DNA of 64,000 nucleotides from Verrucomicrobiia bacterium (GTDB lineage Bacteria; Verrucomicrobiota; Verrucomicrobiia; Verrucomicrobiales; Akkermansiaceae): NCBI GenBank assembly GCA_030432565.1, contig JAUIGV010000012.1, positions 1 to 64,000 of the forward strand, read 5' to 3'. Shown piece by piece: positions 25,372 to 35,577 of this stretch (position 1 is its first letter; each line of letters starts with the position of its first letter). The notes under the pieces were generated by a model. It saw only the letters and a program-made list of their open reading frames with translations, ran no database searches and was not told where the DNA came from. The position numbers and the translations under genes were made by a program.

Positions 25372-26184
25372 CTAGCTCGTCAGCTGGAAATTGAAGGGGA
25401 TGGCCTTCCTTACACTAACGGCCTGTCCCAGCCCGTTCTTGGCCGGGCGGAATCGGTAGCGTCGGGCTGCGCTAACCGCTGATTGATCGAGCGTGGAATG
25501 CCCGCTGCTCTGTGAAATTTGGCAACTGGAGACCTTCCCCGAGGTTCCCACGGTCACGGTAACGATGACGCGGCCCTGGAGTCCCTTGCGGCGGGCACTT
25601 TTTGGGTAATGAGGAGTGCTCCGCGAAAGGACTGAAGCCTGCTGGATCACCTTCCTGGCGAGACCAGCGAGCCGCGCTCTCTCCCGCCGCTCGAGCTCAG
25701 CCTGACTGGGCCCGGACTGCTTTGCGGGCGTAGTTTTCCCGGCTACAAGCGGACTTGCTTTTGCTTTGGGGCGAGGCTTCGCAGGCTCTGCCTTCTCTTC
25801 GAAAGGATTCTCAAAGTCCAACTCCTCGAGGACCAGGAGCTCGGTGCTTGTCTGCTCCGGCTCCGGCGCTTTGGTAAACTCCGGCTGCTCCTGAACCGGG
25901 AGAACAGGCTTCATTTGTGCAAAAGAGGGACCATTCGAAACAGTAATCATCCGCTCCGGAGCTAAATTGGCCTCGGGCTTGGACTTTTTGCGAACCGGCT
26001 CTACGTAATTCGTCACAATCGCTTTCGGAACCGCTTGAACCTCGGTCATGACCCGGTGAATTTGCACGATCAGCGCGAGCGCCGAGAAAATTGCCGCAGT
26101 CCCGCAGATAGCCACGACCAGAGAGGTCGAGAGGCTTTTTCCGTAGCCGGTATTTCGGGTCTGGAGAGCCGGTGGCATTTGCAT
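25372..26184 (-). CDS. TonB family energy-transducing protein
   Basis: About 270 residues. One membrane segment near residues 25-45 (SLVVAICGTAAIFSALALIV), a Pro/Glu/Lys-rich periplasmic linker, a basic helix, and a C-terminal TonB domain (YPKSARRKGLQGRVIVTVTV, then SGHSTLDQSAVSAARRYRF). It couples inner-membrane proton-motive force to outer-membrane receptors. I place the start at the ATG 26184, preceded by an AAAGGG sequence close by; another ATG six bases on is also possible. No exbB or exbD is nearby, so it must borrow them. It is probably dedicated to the receptor gene following 85 bases downstream. Confidence 0.87.
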   Translation of the reverse strand: MQMPPALQTRNTGYGKSLSTSLVVAICGTAAIFSALALIVQIHRVMTEVQAVPKAIVTNYVEPVRKKSKPEANLAPERMITVSNGPSFAQMKPVLPVQEQPEFTKAPEPEQTSTELLVLEELDFENPFEEKAEPAKPRPKAKASPLVAGKTTPAKQSGPSQAELERRERARLAGLARKVIQQASVLSRSTPHYPKSARRKGLQGRVIVTVTVGTSGKVSSCQISQSSGHSTLDQSAVSAARRYRFRPAKNGLGQAVSVRKAIPFNFQLTS

Positions 26185-26346
26185 GCCCTTTGTTACGCCT
26201 CTTCTCCGAGATTTACTGTCGCGCAATTGTCTTCTCTTAGCGCTCAGTTGCCTCCAACGACAAATGAACGATTCTCCAAAAACCTCAGGATCCGGGGATG
26301 ACCATTCGTAATTCTCGAAATCAGCAGAGAATCGGTCTCAAGTCCA

Positions 26347-26739
26347 CTACGCAGGGTTCATCGTCCCACAACGCTTCTCAACCAACTTTTTAAGCCGAAG
26401 TGGTGCAATCCCGTAGAATCCTTTCATCTCGGTAGAGAAATGGGAATAGTGCCTAAAACCGAGATCATCGGCGATTTCATGAAGATTCCGCCCCTCCTGG
26501 ATCAAGCGACGAGCCATCACAGCCCGATACTGCCGGAAGAAATTCTTGGGATTCATGCCAACAGCTTCGTCAAGAGCCACCTCGAAATCCCGCACCGAGA
26601 TGCCAAGACGCTCTGCAACACCATTAACCATAAAGCCCTCATCATGAGCAATTTCCATGATATTACGACCATCCCGGTCAATGACCTGATCCCCCTTCCG
26701 GTCAAAAAAACTATTGGAGCTTGTGCGTCTTCTCATCAT
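26347..26739 (-). CDS. AraC-type helix-turn-helix regulator
   Basis: About 130 residues, just the two-HTH DNA-binding domain without a sensor domain: VNGVAERLGISVRDFEVALD forms the first helix-turn-helix, and NLHEIADDLGFRHYSHFSTE followed by MKGFYGIAP is the classic AraC signature of the second. It sits 162 bases upstream of the TonB and receptor genes on the same strand and is divergent from the methyltransferase gene across about 100 bases. It may control either unit. The absence of an effector domain suggests control by abundance or by an unseen partner. Confidence 0.8.
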   Translation of the reverse strand: MMRRRTSSNSFFDRKGDQVIDRDGRNIMEIAHDEGFMVNGVAERLGISVRDFEVALDEAVGMNPKNFFRQYRAVMARRLIQEGRNLHEIADDLGFRHYSHFSTEMKGFYGIAPLRLKKLVEKRCGTMNPA

Positions 26740-26836
26740 AACCAACTACTCATCGGTCGCTGAGTATAACCATAAATGTGACCTTTGCAATTCGATAATT
26801 CTCCCTTAGCCTCTGTCCCACAGCAATTTCCGGAGA

Positions 26837-28261
26837 ATGTCTGAACATCTTACTCATTTGAACACAACTGTTGCGTGTAAAAACAGCCAAGGCCAGCAAA
26901 TCGCGGCCAATGTTTTGCGCCTCAGACGATATTCCGCAACTTTCGAGGTTTATAACCCCTTCAGTCTCCTCCAGTTATCCGAAGTCATGCATGGATTTCA
27001 GATCAGACTGAACGATCGGGTTGTCTATTCCGGGGACGCGATTGTTTCCAACCTTGTCAACACGGGAGTCCTTCTGATCTGTGAAGTCACCCTCGGTGAT
27101 GCATGGCTCGACATCGACTTTTTGTCGGATCGCGAAGGGACGTTGCCGCTCGAAAAGCAATTCTCGTCGTTCTTGAACGAGTGGAAATCGGTCAACCAAG
27201 TCAACCCTGAATTCAAAATGGTAACCGCAGACCTGCAAAATCTCCTCGTGGGTTTGCAAAGGTGGATGGAACAGGCTGATCTCGGACTTCGAACTTCCAC
27301 GATCAGTGATTTGAACGCACGGGAGACCGCAACCATCCAGTCCCTGGAAACTCAACTCGCCGAACAAGTCCACGAAGCCATGGAGAGCTTTGAAAAAGCG
27401 GCCCGCCAAATTCCCAAGGAAAATCAGGCCGCCCACAAATTTTACGTACGCCGCCAGATTCACCCCCTGGTTCTTTGCTCCCCTTTCGCATACCGAACCT
27501 TTTACAAGCCACTGGGCTATGCAGGCGACTACGAGATGGTGAATATGATGCTACGTTCTCCCTACGAAGGAGCGTCACTGTTCGCAAAGTCAGTGAATTG
27601 CGCACTCCTTAAAACCGCCCCGGTAGAGGCCCACCGGAATCGCATCACCTACCTCAAAAACATCCTCGCCGAGGCCGCTGAAAAAAGCGGCGATCGCAAG
27701 GCACGGATCTTGAATCTGGGTTGTGGACCCGCTCACGAAATTCAATCCTTCATCAAAACCTCAGAGCTCAGCAGCCGATGTGAATTCTCCCTGCTCGACT
27801 TCAACGACGAGACCCTCCGCTTCACCGGCGAGGCCCTGAACAATCTCAAAAACCAGCATGGCCGGGACACCGAAATCCATCTCATCAAGCGCTCGGTCCA
27901 CCAGCTGCTCAAACAAGCCAATACCGGTGACGCCGAATTGGACTGGGACGGCTATGACCTCGTCTACTGCGCGGGCCTCTTCGACTACCTCTCCCAGCGG
28001 GTTTGCCGACGCCTCACCGACGTCTTCTTCAAAATGGTCCGCCCCGGCGGCAAGGTTGTCGTCACCAACGTTTCGTCCACCAATCCAAGTATCGGATGGA
28101 TGGAATACCTTCTCGAGTGGAACCTCGTTTACCGCAACGACGACGAGATGAAAGACCTCGTCCCCGATTCTGTGGACTCCCGGGCCTCCAGACTCCTGGC
28201 CGACACCACCGGAGTCAACCTGTTCCTTGAAGTCGAAAAACCCGAACTTCTGCGTGTCTGA
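26837..28261 (+). CDS. PhcB-like SAM-dependent methyltransferase (signal synthase candidate)
   Basis: 474 residues. The N-terminal about 110 residues contain LRLRRYSATFEVYNPFSLLQ and DAIVSNLVNTGVLLICEVTL, a PilZ-like beta domain. The C-terminal part is a class I methyltransferase with the SAM-binding motif ILNLGCGPAHE at about residues 291-301. This arrangement, and the two signalling genes that follow, match the Ralstonia PhcB type (3-hydroxy-fatty-acid methyl ester synthase). The assignment is from memory of the family and gene order, not a search. The stop overlaps the next start (TGATG), so the genes are translationally coupled. Other targets of methylation remain possible. Confidence 0.65.
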   Translation: MSEHLTHLNTTVACKNSQGQQIAANVLRLRRYSATFEVYNPFSLLQLSEVMHGFQIRLNDRVVYSGDAIVSNLVNTGVLLICEVTLGDAWLDIDFLSDREGTLPLEKQFSSFLNEWKSVNQVNPEFKMVTADLQNLLVGLQRWMEQADLGLRTSTISDLNARETATIQSLETQLAEQVHEAMESFEKAARQIPKENQAAHKFYVRRQIHPLVLCSPFAYRTFYKPLGYAGDYEMVNMMLRSPYEGASLFAKSVNCALLKTAPVEAHRNRITYLKNILAEAAEKSGDRKARILNLGCGPAHEIQSFIKTSELSSRCEFSLLDFNDETLRFTGEALNNLKNQHGRDTEIHLIKRSVHQLLKQANTGDAELDWDGYDLVYCAGLFDYLSQRVCRRLTDVFFKMVRPGGKVVVTNVSSTNPSIGWMEYLLEWNLVYRNDDEMKDLVPDSVDSRASRLLADTTGVNLFLEVEKPELLRV

Positions 28262-30981
28262 TGGCCCCGGAAGAAAAAGCCTCCGTCCAAACACTTTGGA
28301 GAAAATTTGAAGAGAACGAGATCCGGATCCGGGCCGTTCACTTCAGGCGGGGTATTTTCTTCGGCGGAATCTTCATGGTCGCCGGCACCACTCTCGACTA
28401 CTTTGTTTATCCGGAGCTGGTGCCCGCGTTTCTTCTCAACCGCATCATCACCTTTGGACTTCTTCTCCTTGGTCTGATTCCTCTCGCCCTGAGTGATTCC
28501 ACCCGGGTGATCCGGCTCATGGGCCATTGGGTGGTCTCGCTACCCATGATCGCGATCGGCTGGATGATTTACGACACCGGAGACAGCGAATCGCCCTATT
28601 ATGCCGGCCTCAATCTGGTCCTTGTCGGTGCCAGCCTTATCCTCAGGTGGCGATTTTCAGACAGTGTCATCAATGCCGCTATCTGCCTCTTCGGCTACAT
28701 TGCCATGGTCTCCTTTATGCAGGGAGACCCCTCAATGGAGGGAGATCCCTCAATCCTCTTCAATAACGCCTACTTCATTGGCGTCACCGCTGTCTTTTCC
28801 TGCGCCGGAACCTACTTTTACAACCAGCTTAGGTTTCGCGAGTTTTGTCTTCGCTCGGAATTAGACGCCAATCAGAAAGTGTTGGAGGAAAAAACCGAAA
28901 TGCTTGAGGAACAGACCCTGGCCCTCGAGAAAAACAACGCCAAACTCCAAGCTCTCGACGAGGCAAAAACCCGGTTCTTCGCGAATATCAGTCACGAACT
29001 TCGCACTCCTCTGACCCTCATTCTGGGACCTGTTGAGAACCTCAAAAACATGCCGTCCCTTCAATCGGATCCCAAGGTCCGGGACACTCTCTCAACCCTT
29101 TCAGACAACGGGCTAAGACTTCTCCGCCTCATCAACGATCTCCTCGACCTCGTCCGCCTCGATACCGGTGATATCCCACTCCGACCCGAAAACTTCAATC
29201 TGGTGAATTTTCTGGATCAGCTGGGAAACAGCCTCCGGCCGATGGCAGAGGCGCAACAGATTTCACTCAAGGTCGATTCCAATCTTCCACACCATCCGGT
29301 GCAATTCCACGATCGCGACCAGCTTGAAAAAATCATCCTGAACCTCAGTATCAACGCGCTGAAGTTCACCCCGGCCGGTGGCCGGGTCGCTTTGGGTTTC
29401 GTCGAGGAAGAGGAACACTTCCTCCTCACGGTCAGTGATACCGGCAAAGGAATGACAGAGGATGAACTCGGAAATATTTTCGAAAGATTCTGGCAGGCCG
29501 ATGCTTCCTCACGCAGAAAAGCCCGAGGCACCGGAATCGGACTGGCACTGGTGCAGAGCCTCGCCGAGAAACTTGAGGGCACGATTGACGTCACTTCGAA
29601 GCCTAATGTCGGAACGACCTTCACTCTCAGATTCCCAATTCGCCCTCCCCAGGATTCACCCGCGGAAGAAATCAAGAAGATCGAAGCCGGGACTGCAAAG
29701 CAAACTCTCCCCGAAGAAGAGGAAATCCGTAGAGAAGAAGACGAATTTGATGCCCTTCATGCGAAAGCCCGCCTCGAAGCCGCAAAACCCGAACAACATC
29801 AAACGGCCCGGGCCTCCGAACAGAACATGCCGGTCCGCAAGGGTGGGGATCAGGCTACCGTGCTCGTTGTCGACGATGAATCGGGGATGAGACAATTCAT
29901 CGCCTCCCAACTCGAAGACTATCATCTCTTGCAAGCCTCGGACGGGCGACAGGGCTGGGAACTTGCCAGGCAACACATCCCCGATCTGATTGTTCTGGAC
30001 CTCATGATGCCTGAGATGGACGGCATGGAAGTCTGCCGCCTTTTACGGGATGATCCCAAAACAGCACGTATCCCAATCGTTCTTGTTACCGCACATGCCG
30101 GAGACGCCCCGCGCCTTGAGGCCATCCTTGCCGGAGTAAACGATTTCCTCACCAAACCCTTCTCGTCGGTCGAACTCCAGGCGCGGATCAAAAACCTGCT
30201 CCTGACCGCAAAATTCGAGCGCGACCTCGCCATCTCAAACACCAGCCTTTCGCAAGCGCTTGAGCAACTTCAGGAAAACGAGGAAGAACTCGTCCGTGCC
30301 GAAAAATTGTCCTCACTGGGACGGATGAGCGCCGGAATTGTTCATGAGATCAACAATCCGTTGAACTACGCCAAGACTTCGGTCCACATCCTCAAAACCT
30401 ACACCGATATTCTCCCCGAAGACGAGCGTGAGGACTACGCGGACACCTTGGTCGATCTTGAGGACGGAGTCGAAAGAGTCATCAACATCGTTTCCGACCT
30501 CCGTGCCTTCACCCGTGGAGATGAGACCACACGTCACCTCCTCCCACTTTACAAAGTTCTCGAAAATACCAGAAGACTGCTCGCCAACGACCTCGGCGAG
30601 ATCAATTTTTCATGTGAAATCCCCGAAGAACTGGAATTGGTGGGAAATGACAACCAACTCTGCCAGGCTTTCGTCAACCTCATCCAAAACGCCCTCATAG
30701 CCATTGCAAACCGGGACGATCCCAGCATCCAGATCACTGCGGAAGCGAGTCCGGGTGAAGGCATCCTCGTTGAAGTGAAAGACAATGGCGTTGGAATCCC
30801 ACCCGAGACCCAGGCAAAAATCTTCGATCCCTTCTTCACCACCAGAGATGTGGGCGAAGGCATGGGTTTGGGGCTCAGCCTTACCCTGCGCATTATCGAA
30901 GAACATGGTGGCAAAATTCATGTCGAGAGCGAACCCGATCACGGGGCCAAATTCTCAATTTACTTTCCACCCGCACACTAG
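28261..30981 (+). CDS. Fused membrane histidine kinase - receiver - histidine kinase (PhcS/PhcR-like)
   Basis: 906 residues. About six membrane segments lie between residues 28 and 200, then a coiled coil, a first kinase (H-box [11 protein letters not shown], His245; N-box [16 protein letters not shown]-boxes DTGKGMTED and GTGIGLALV), a variable linker, a receiver domain with phospho-acceptor Asp580 in [13 protein letters not shown], and a second kinase core (His695 in [14 protein letters not shown]-boxes DNGVGIPP and [10 protein letters not shown]). In Ralstonia the membrane kinase PhcS and the receiver-kinase PhcR are separate proteins; here both layouts are in one chain. It probably senses the product of the preceding methyltransferase and relays phosphate to the next gene product. 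Confidence 0.82.
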   Translation: MAPEEKASVQTLWRKFEENEIRIRAVHFRRGIFFGGIFMVAGTTLDYFVYPELVPAFLLNRIITFGLLLLGLIPLALSDSTRVIRLMGHWVVSLPMIAIGWMIYDTGDSESPYYAGLNLVLVGASLILRWRFSDSVINAAICLFGYIAMVSFMQGDPSMEGDPSILFNNAYFIGVTAVFSCAGTYFYNQLRFREFCLRSELDANQKVLEEKTEMLEEQTLALEKNNAKLQALDEAKTRFFANISHELRTPLTLILGPVENLKNMPSLQSDPKVRDTLSTLSDNGLRLLRLINDLLDLVRLDTGDIPLRPENFNLVNFLDQLGNSLRPMAEAQQISLKVDSNLPHHPVQFHDRDQLEKIILNLSINALKFTPAGGRVALGFVEEEEHFLLTVSDTGKGMTEDELGNIFERFWQADASSRRKARGTGIGLALVQSLAEKLEGTIDVTSKPNVGTTFTLRFPIRPPQDSPAEEIKKIEAGTAKQTLPEEEEIRREEDEFDALHAKARLEAAKPEQHQTARASEQNMPVRKGGDQATVLVVDDESGMRQFIASQLEDYHLLQASDGRQGWELARQHIPDLIVLDLMMPEMDGMEVCRLLRDDPKTARIPIVLVTAHAGDAPRLEAILAGVNDFLTKPFSSVELQARIKNLLLTAKFERDLAISNTSLSQALEQLQENEEELVRAEKLSSLGRMSAGIVHEINNPLNYAKTSVHILKTYTDILPEDEREDYADTLVDLEDGVERVINIVSDLRAFTRGDETTRHLLPLYKVLENTRRLLANDLGEINFSCEIPEELELVGNDNQLCQAFVNLIQNALIAIANRDDPSIQITAEASPGEGILVEVKDNGVGIPPETQAKIFDPFFTTRDVGEGMGLGLSLTLRIIEEHGGKIHVESEPDHGAKFSIYFPPAH

Positions 30982-31092
30982 ACCGCTTTATTATCCTTCA
31001 GAATCCTCAAACTTGCGAATATTTGAGAAAATAAGCGCCACAAAACATTTTTCTAACAGTTTGTAACCTCTAGCATCGAACCACGCATAACT

Positions 31093-32286
31093 ATGAGTAC
31101 ACTCAACCCAGCTTCACCGGGAGACTCACTCCCAACGATTCTCTTTGTCGATGATGAGGAGAAAACCAGGAAGCACTTCAAACGCCTCTTCCAAAGACAA
31201 TTTAATATTCTCCTTGCTGAAGACGGGATCGAAGCCTTTAAGGTTTTTCAAGAATCGATCGACGAGATTGGTGTGATCATCACCGATCAACGCATGCCAA
31301 ACGAAACTGGAACCGAGTTCCTAGCGAAGACCGCCCTCCTCAAGCCGGGAGCGGTCCGTATCCTCTCGACCGCCTATGCCGAGGTCGAAGCTGCGATCGA
31401 TTCGGTGAACAAGGGCGGCGTCTATCGCTACATTACGAAGCCCTGGGAGGTTACCGAACTTGAAGTGACCCTCACTCGCGCCATTGAACTCTACCAGCTT
31501 CAACATGAACGGGATGAACTGGTAAAGCAGAAGATGACGAGTCTTCAAAACCTTGCCGCCTCCGAGCGCATCCACTCTCTTGCCGCTCTGGCAGTTTTCC
31601 AAAACTCCGGACTTCGCCACAGCTCGAGAGCTCTCCAAACCCTCGTTCAACTTGCCGACCAGCCCTCGGCCCATGGCCCTGCTTCGGTCGGACAAGAGCC
31701 GGACTGGCAGGAAACCTACCGCCACCACCGTCACTTTTTAGACGTCGCCAAAGCCCTCCTTCCCCGCGATCTTGCCAGTGCCGCTACTCCGGAACCAAAC
31801 CAACTCGTTGCGGCAGCCACCGTCCTGCAAGAGGTATGCGCGACCGATAATCGCTTCCAATGGCACGAGTCGGAAAACCGGGGAATCGCCTGGCCGGGAC
31901 CCGCCGAGGTCGTCACCCCCATCGCCCTGCGGCTCTTCGAAGGCTTTGGCGCCATCCTTTCCCAAACCGACCTTGTCACCTCCCGGGAAACCGAGCACGG
32001 AGTGGAGATCTCCCTCTCATCACTCTCCCTGCAACATGGCTTGCAAGCCTTGGTCTCACCCGACTTCCCCGATGGTCCTGAAAAAAACCGCTGCCTTCAG
32101 GTGACTGCTGCTTTCCTGCAATGGGCACACCACGGAGGCACCATGGAAATCCTACCAAACCCATCCAGCCGGACCGTGTCTTTGCGACTCGGCCTCAGCT
32201 CACCCGGAAACGTCACCGACCCATGGGAAACCCTGGCCGCCGACCTCGTGGCCAACGACCTGTTCTGGCAACGCCACATCGGCTAG
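31093..32286 (+). CDS. Response regulator with non-DNA-binding C-terminal domain (PhcQ-like)
   Basis: 397 residues. The N-terminal receiver (about 14-130) has the acidic pocket VDDEE, phospho-acceptor Asp65 in IITDQRMPNETG and the Lys of YITKPWE. A helical segment follows (HERDELVKQKMTSLQNLAAS), then about 230 residues that look like a degenerate kinase-type dimerisation and ATPase region with no DNA-binding motif and no recognisable H-box. This layout is that of PhcQ in the Phc quorum-sensing system. It starts 111 bases after the hybrid kinase, so it may be read from the same transcript or its own promoter. Its output is probably by protein contact. Confidence 0.72.
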   Translation: MSTLNPASPGDSLPTILFVDDEEKTRKHFKRLFQRQFNILLAEDGIEAFKVFQESIDEIGVIITDQRMPNETGTEFLAKTALLKPGAVRILSTAYAEVEAAIDSVNKGGVYRYITKPWEVTELEVTLTRAIELYQLQHERDELVKQKMTSLQNLAASERIHSLAALAVFQNSGLRHSSRALQTLVQLADQPSAHGPASVGQEPDWQETYRHHRHFLDVAKALLPRDLASAATPEPNQLVAAATVLQEVCATDNRFQWHESENRGIAWPGPAEVVTPIALRLFEGFGAILSQTDLVTSRETEHGVEISLSSLSLQHGLQALVSPDFPDGPEKNRCLQVTAAFLQWAHHGGTMEILPNPSSRTVSLRLGLSSPGNVTDPWETLAADLVANDLFWQRHIG

Positions 32287-32294
32287 AAAGACTG

Positions 32295-33611
32295 CTAGCC
32301 GTTGATCTCCCAACCTTTGCGGTATTCCTTCGTCAGGAGTTTATTCGCGGCTTCGTCATTCGTGATTTTGAAATTTCTGGCGTCCCATTCGAGCGCCTTG
32401 CCAGCCCGGTGGGCCACATTCCCGAGCAAATTGTGCTCAATCAGTGAACCGGAGTAGTCGAAGTTACAGAGTGTCTCCCCTTCACCGCGACAAGCCTTCA
32501 ACCACTCATTATAGTGGCCCGCCGAAGGCGCGATTGATTGCTCGGGCCGTTGGTAGTCTTTAAACTTGGCCGATGGGCTGAGAATGTTTTTCCCGTAGTC
32601 GGAAACGAGCACCCCGTCTTCGCCCACGAAGGCCACTCCGATTCCCCACTTGTTGATCTCCGTATCGCTCCCCACCATTGGCTGAAGCACTTCGCTGCGG
32701 CGTTTCATCCCCTCCGGGCCATGATACCAAATCACTTTCACATCATCCGGATGATGCCACGTAATTTCCTGCCAAGGCGCTGCTGCAATTGAATCAGGCG
32801 CAGGTCCCTGTGAAGACACCTTGGTCGGATGACGAAGCTTCAATGCCCACCAGGCCAAATCAATCAAGTGACTCCCCATGTCTCCCGGAACCCCATTGCC
32901 AAACTCCCAACGACGGTTCCAATTCAGATTTCCACCCTTCCAATATCCTTCATTATAAGCCCGGTCGGCCGCTGGTCCCAGCCAGACGTCCCAGTCAAAG
33001 TAATCAGGCACCGCCTGTTTCTCGAGAACCGCCTGCCCGACTTCACGGATACTCCGGCTGCACCATACGTGCGCCTCCTTCACCCGGCCAATCGCTCCCG
33101 CCTGGATCAACTCCACCGCACGTCGATAGCTCCCGCCGGCATGAATTTGCGTTCCCATCTGGGTCGCAATTTTTCCTTTCGCTTTGGCATATTCCTCCTG
33201 CATCCACCTTGCTTCCTGCACCGTATGAGCCAACGGCTTTTCACAATAAACATGCTTTCCTGCCCTCATCGCGGCAATCGCAGCCGGAGCATGATGGTGG
33301 TCCGCCGTACTAATCACCACGGCATCAATCTCCGGATTGCCCACCACTTCACGCCAATCAGTCGTGGTCCCGGCCCCTTTAAATCTTTTTTGAACGGCCT
33401 CCAGAGTCTTGCGATTAACATCGCAAAGAGTGTGGATGTTCTCTGCCGTCACCCCGTTCAAGTTCGCTCCACCGCGGCCTCCGGAACCGATGATCCCCAT
33501 ATTAAGTTTCCCGTTTGGCGACTGACCACGCACCACCGAGGGAGCAAGGGCGGAAGCGAGACCGAACCCGACAAATTTACGTCGGCTGAAAGTGGAGCTT
33601 TGTTGGTTCAT
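32295..33611 (-). CDS. Gfo/Idh/MocA family oxidoreductase, Tat-exported
   Basis: 438 residues. The N-terminus FSRRKFVGFGLASALAPSVV is a twin-arginine signal, so the enzyme is folded and exported with its nucleotide cofactor. A Rossmann motif MGIIGSGGRGGANL follows, then the catalytic-region YCEKPLAHT. These enzymes oxidise or reduce sugar hydroxyls with bound NAD(P). A DUF1080 gene reads divergently next to it. The pairing suggests C3 oxidation of a glycoside followed by cleavage of the 3-keto product, a route known for glycoside breakdown in Bacteroidota and Verrucomicrobia. The exact substrate is unknown. Confidence 0.88.
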   Translation of the reverse strand: MNQQSSTFSRRKFVGFGLASALAPSVVRGQSPNGKLNMGIIGSGGRGGANLNGVTAENIHTLCDVNRKTLEAVQKRFKGAGTTTDWREVVGNPEIDAVVISTADHHHAPAAIAAMRAGKHVYCEKPLAHTVQEARWMQEEYAKAKGKIATQMGTQIHAGGSYRRAVELIQAGAIGRVKEAHVWCSRSIREVGQAVLEKQAVPDYFDWDVWLGPAADRAYNEGYWKGGNLNWNRRWEFGNGVPGDMGSHLIDLAWWALKLRHPTKVSSQGPAPDSIAAAPWQEITWHHPDDVKVIWYHGPEGMKRRSEVLQPMVGSDTEINKWGIGVAFVGEDGVLVSDYGKNILSPSAKFKDYQRPEQSIAPSAGHYNEWLKACRGEGETLCNFDYSGSLIEHNLLGNVAHRAGKALEWDARNFKITNDEAANKLLTKEYRKGWEING

Positions 33612-33676
33612 GGTAATTGATCGATTTTGTAGACGATTACGACAAGGTTGCGATCTTGATGGCGTATTGCAAGATC

Positions 33677-34444
33677 ATGATTCTGAAAAATTTGCGCCGT
33701 CAATCGATCATCGGAGCCACCTTCCTCGCCCTCGGCATCTTCGCCGCCCAAAGCTTCTCTGATGAAAAAGAGGCAAAAACCAGTGCCTCTCCCGCCCTAG
33801 GAAAAGCCTTCATCGACGGCACCGGACAAGGGTGGCGCGAGCTCACCGGCGAAGACTTTGTGAATGTCAATTGTGACCTCGAGACCTGGACTTGGGACGG
33901 CGGACACGCCTTCTGCACCGGCAAACCGGTGGGCGTCATCCGCATGAAGAAACCCATCAGGAATTTCGAACTTGTTTGCGAATGGATGCACAAAAAACAC
34001 GCCGGAAATTCCGGCGTGTTTGCTTGGGCCAGCCCCGCCTCCATTGAGAAACTCGCCGCCGGGAAAGGCCGGCTTCCCGATGGGATCGAAGTGCAGGTTC
34101 TCGATCTCGGCTACGAAACCAATTGGGAAAAGAGCAAAGGAAAACCATCTGATTGGTTCACTTCCCACGGCGACGTCTTTCCCACCGGCCCTGCCAAAAT
34201 GACACCCTTCCCACCGGTCGCTCCAAATGGCAAACGTAGCTTCCCCTCCAAGCGCCTCACCAAAGGAATCAACGAGTGGAACCACTACTACATCCGCGCC
34301 ATCAATGGCGAGGTCCGCCTCTGGGTGAATGGCGAAGAAGTCTCGGGCGGAACCAACTGCAGCCCCGCAGAAGGCTACCTCTGCCTCGAATCCGAAGGCT
34401 CACCGATCGAATTCAAAAACATCCGGCTCCGGCTGCTACCTTAA
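33677..34444 (+). CDS. DUF1080 (3-keto-glycoside hydrolase/lyase family) protein
   Basis: About 255 residues with a signal peptide (to about residue 26, ending SFSDE). The jelly-roll fold segments are typical: NFELVCEWMHKKHAGNSGVF, LPDGIEVQVLDLGYETNW, LTKGINEWNHYYIRAINGEV and a terminal [11 protein letters not shown]. Members of this family cleave 3-keto-glucosides or 3-keto-disaccharides. The ATG at 33677 is favoured because it starts the signal peptide; the open frame to 33617 is longer. It is divergent from the Tat-exported oxidoreductase, and its stop overlaps the end of ald on the opposite strand by nine bases. Confidence 0.85.
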   Translation: MILKNLRRQSIIGATFLALGIFAAQSFSDEKEAKTSASPALGKAFIDGTGQGWRELTGEDFVNVNCDLETWTWDGGHAFCTGKPVGVIRMKKPIRNFELVCEWMHKKHAGNSGVFAWASPASIEKLAAGKGRLPDGIEVQVLDLGYETNWEKSKGKPSDWFTSHGDVFPTGPAKMTPFPPVAPNGKRSFPSKRLTKGINEWNHYYIRAINGEVRLWVNGEEVSGGTNCSPAEGYLCLESEGSPIEFKNIRLRLLP

Positions 34445-35545
34445 AAAGCCTGCCGGATCGTGATACTCGATGTTGTGAGCCGATCCAACCGGCTTGCACG
34501 TCAGCTTTCCTGAAATCGTATTAATTCCTCCGAGCAAAGCAGGTCGCGTTGCACATGCCCCCGCCAATCCCTGGTCTGCAATCATGGCAGTCCAGGGATG
34601 GGTCACATTGTTCAGCGCCTGCGTCGCCGTTCGCGCAAAGGCACCCGGCATGTTTGCGACGCAATAATGTAAAACTCCCTCCTCCTCAAATGTCGGATCC
34701 TCGTGGGTGGTGGGTCGCGTCGTCTCCGCACATCCTCCTTGGTCCACCGCAATATCCACGAAGACCGAACCAGGCTGCATCAAACGTAACATCTCGCGCG
34801 TGATCAACTTCGGCGCCGCCGCTCCCGGCACCAAAACCGCTCCAATCACCAGGTCAACACGGGGCAAAAGTTCCGATAAATTTGCCTCGTTCGAGAACAA
34901 AGTATGCGTCCCTTCCATCGTTATATCGAGAAAGCGCATCCGGTCAAAATCCACTTCAAGAATCGTCACATCCGCCCCGATTCCCGCGGCCACGCGTGCC
35001 GCATTCACCCCGGCGGTGCCACCCCCGATCACCACCACCCGCCCCGGAGCCACCCCGGGCACTCCGCCCAACAAGATCCCGCGCCCCCCTCGATGATTCG
35101 CCAGATGATAAGACCCGACAATGGACGACATCCGCCCCGCAATTTCACTCATCGGCTCAAGCAGCGGCAAATGCCCGTTCACTGAAATCGTCTCATAGGC
35201 CACCGCGGTGCAACCCGTTTCAACCAACTTCTCTGTCAGTTCACGGCTTGCCGCAAGGTGCAGATAGGTAAAGAGAGTTTGCCCCTCGTTGAGCATCTCC
35301 AACTCGGAAGGCTGGGGCTCCTTGACCTTTACAATCATTTCCGCCTCCTCAAAGACCGACCTGGCATCCGGCACCAAATCAGCACCGGCGGCGACATACT
35401 GGTCATTCGCATATGAGGCTCCCTCACCCGCTCCCGCCTGCACCACCACCCGGTGGCCCCGCTTCACCAAATCGGCGGCATAGGCCGGGATCATCGAAAC
35501 GCGATTTTCCTGCGGCTTAATCTCCTTGGGCACTCCAATAATCAT
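34436..35545 (-). CDS. Alanine dehydrogenase
   Basis: 369 residues, the standard size. It starts [20 protein letters not shown] (substrate-binding N-terminus). It contains [20 protein letters not shown], with the catalytic His, the NAD-binding [17 protein letters not shown], and the C-terminal [20 protein letters not shown]. It interconverts L-alanine and pyruvate plus ammonia using NAD+. The ATG at 35545 is chosen; the longer open frame has no family similarity upstream of it. It overlaps the preceding convergent DUF1080 gene by nine bases and lies 32 bases after the TauE-type gene on the same strand. Confidence 0.95.
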   Translation of the reverse strand: MIIGVPKEIKPQENRVSMIPAYAADLVKRGHRVVVQAGAGEGASYANDQYVAAGADLVPDARSVFEEAEMIVKVKEPQPSELEMLNEGQTLFTYLHLAASRELTEKLVETGCTAVAYETISVNGHLPLLEPMSEIAGRMSSIVGSYHLANHRGGRGILLGGVPGVAPGRVVVIGGGTAGVNAARVAAGIGADVTILEVDFDRMRFLDITMEGTHTLFSNEANLSELLPRVDLVIGAVLVPGAAAPKLITREMLRLMQPGSVFVDIAVDQGGCAETTRPTTHEDPTFEEEGVLHYCVANMPGAFARTATQALNNVTHPWTAMIADQGLAGACATRPALLGGINTISGKLTCKPVGSAHNIEYHDPAGFLR

Positions 35546-35577
35546 GCCCGAACCATCGTCTTGCGGAACCCATCTGT

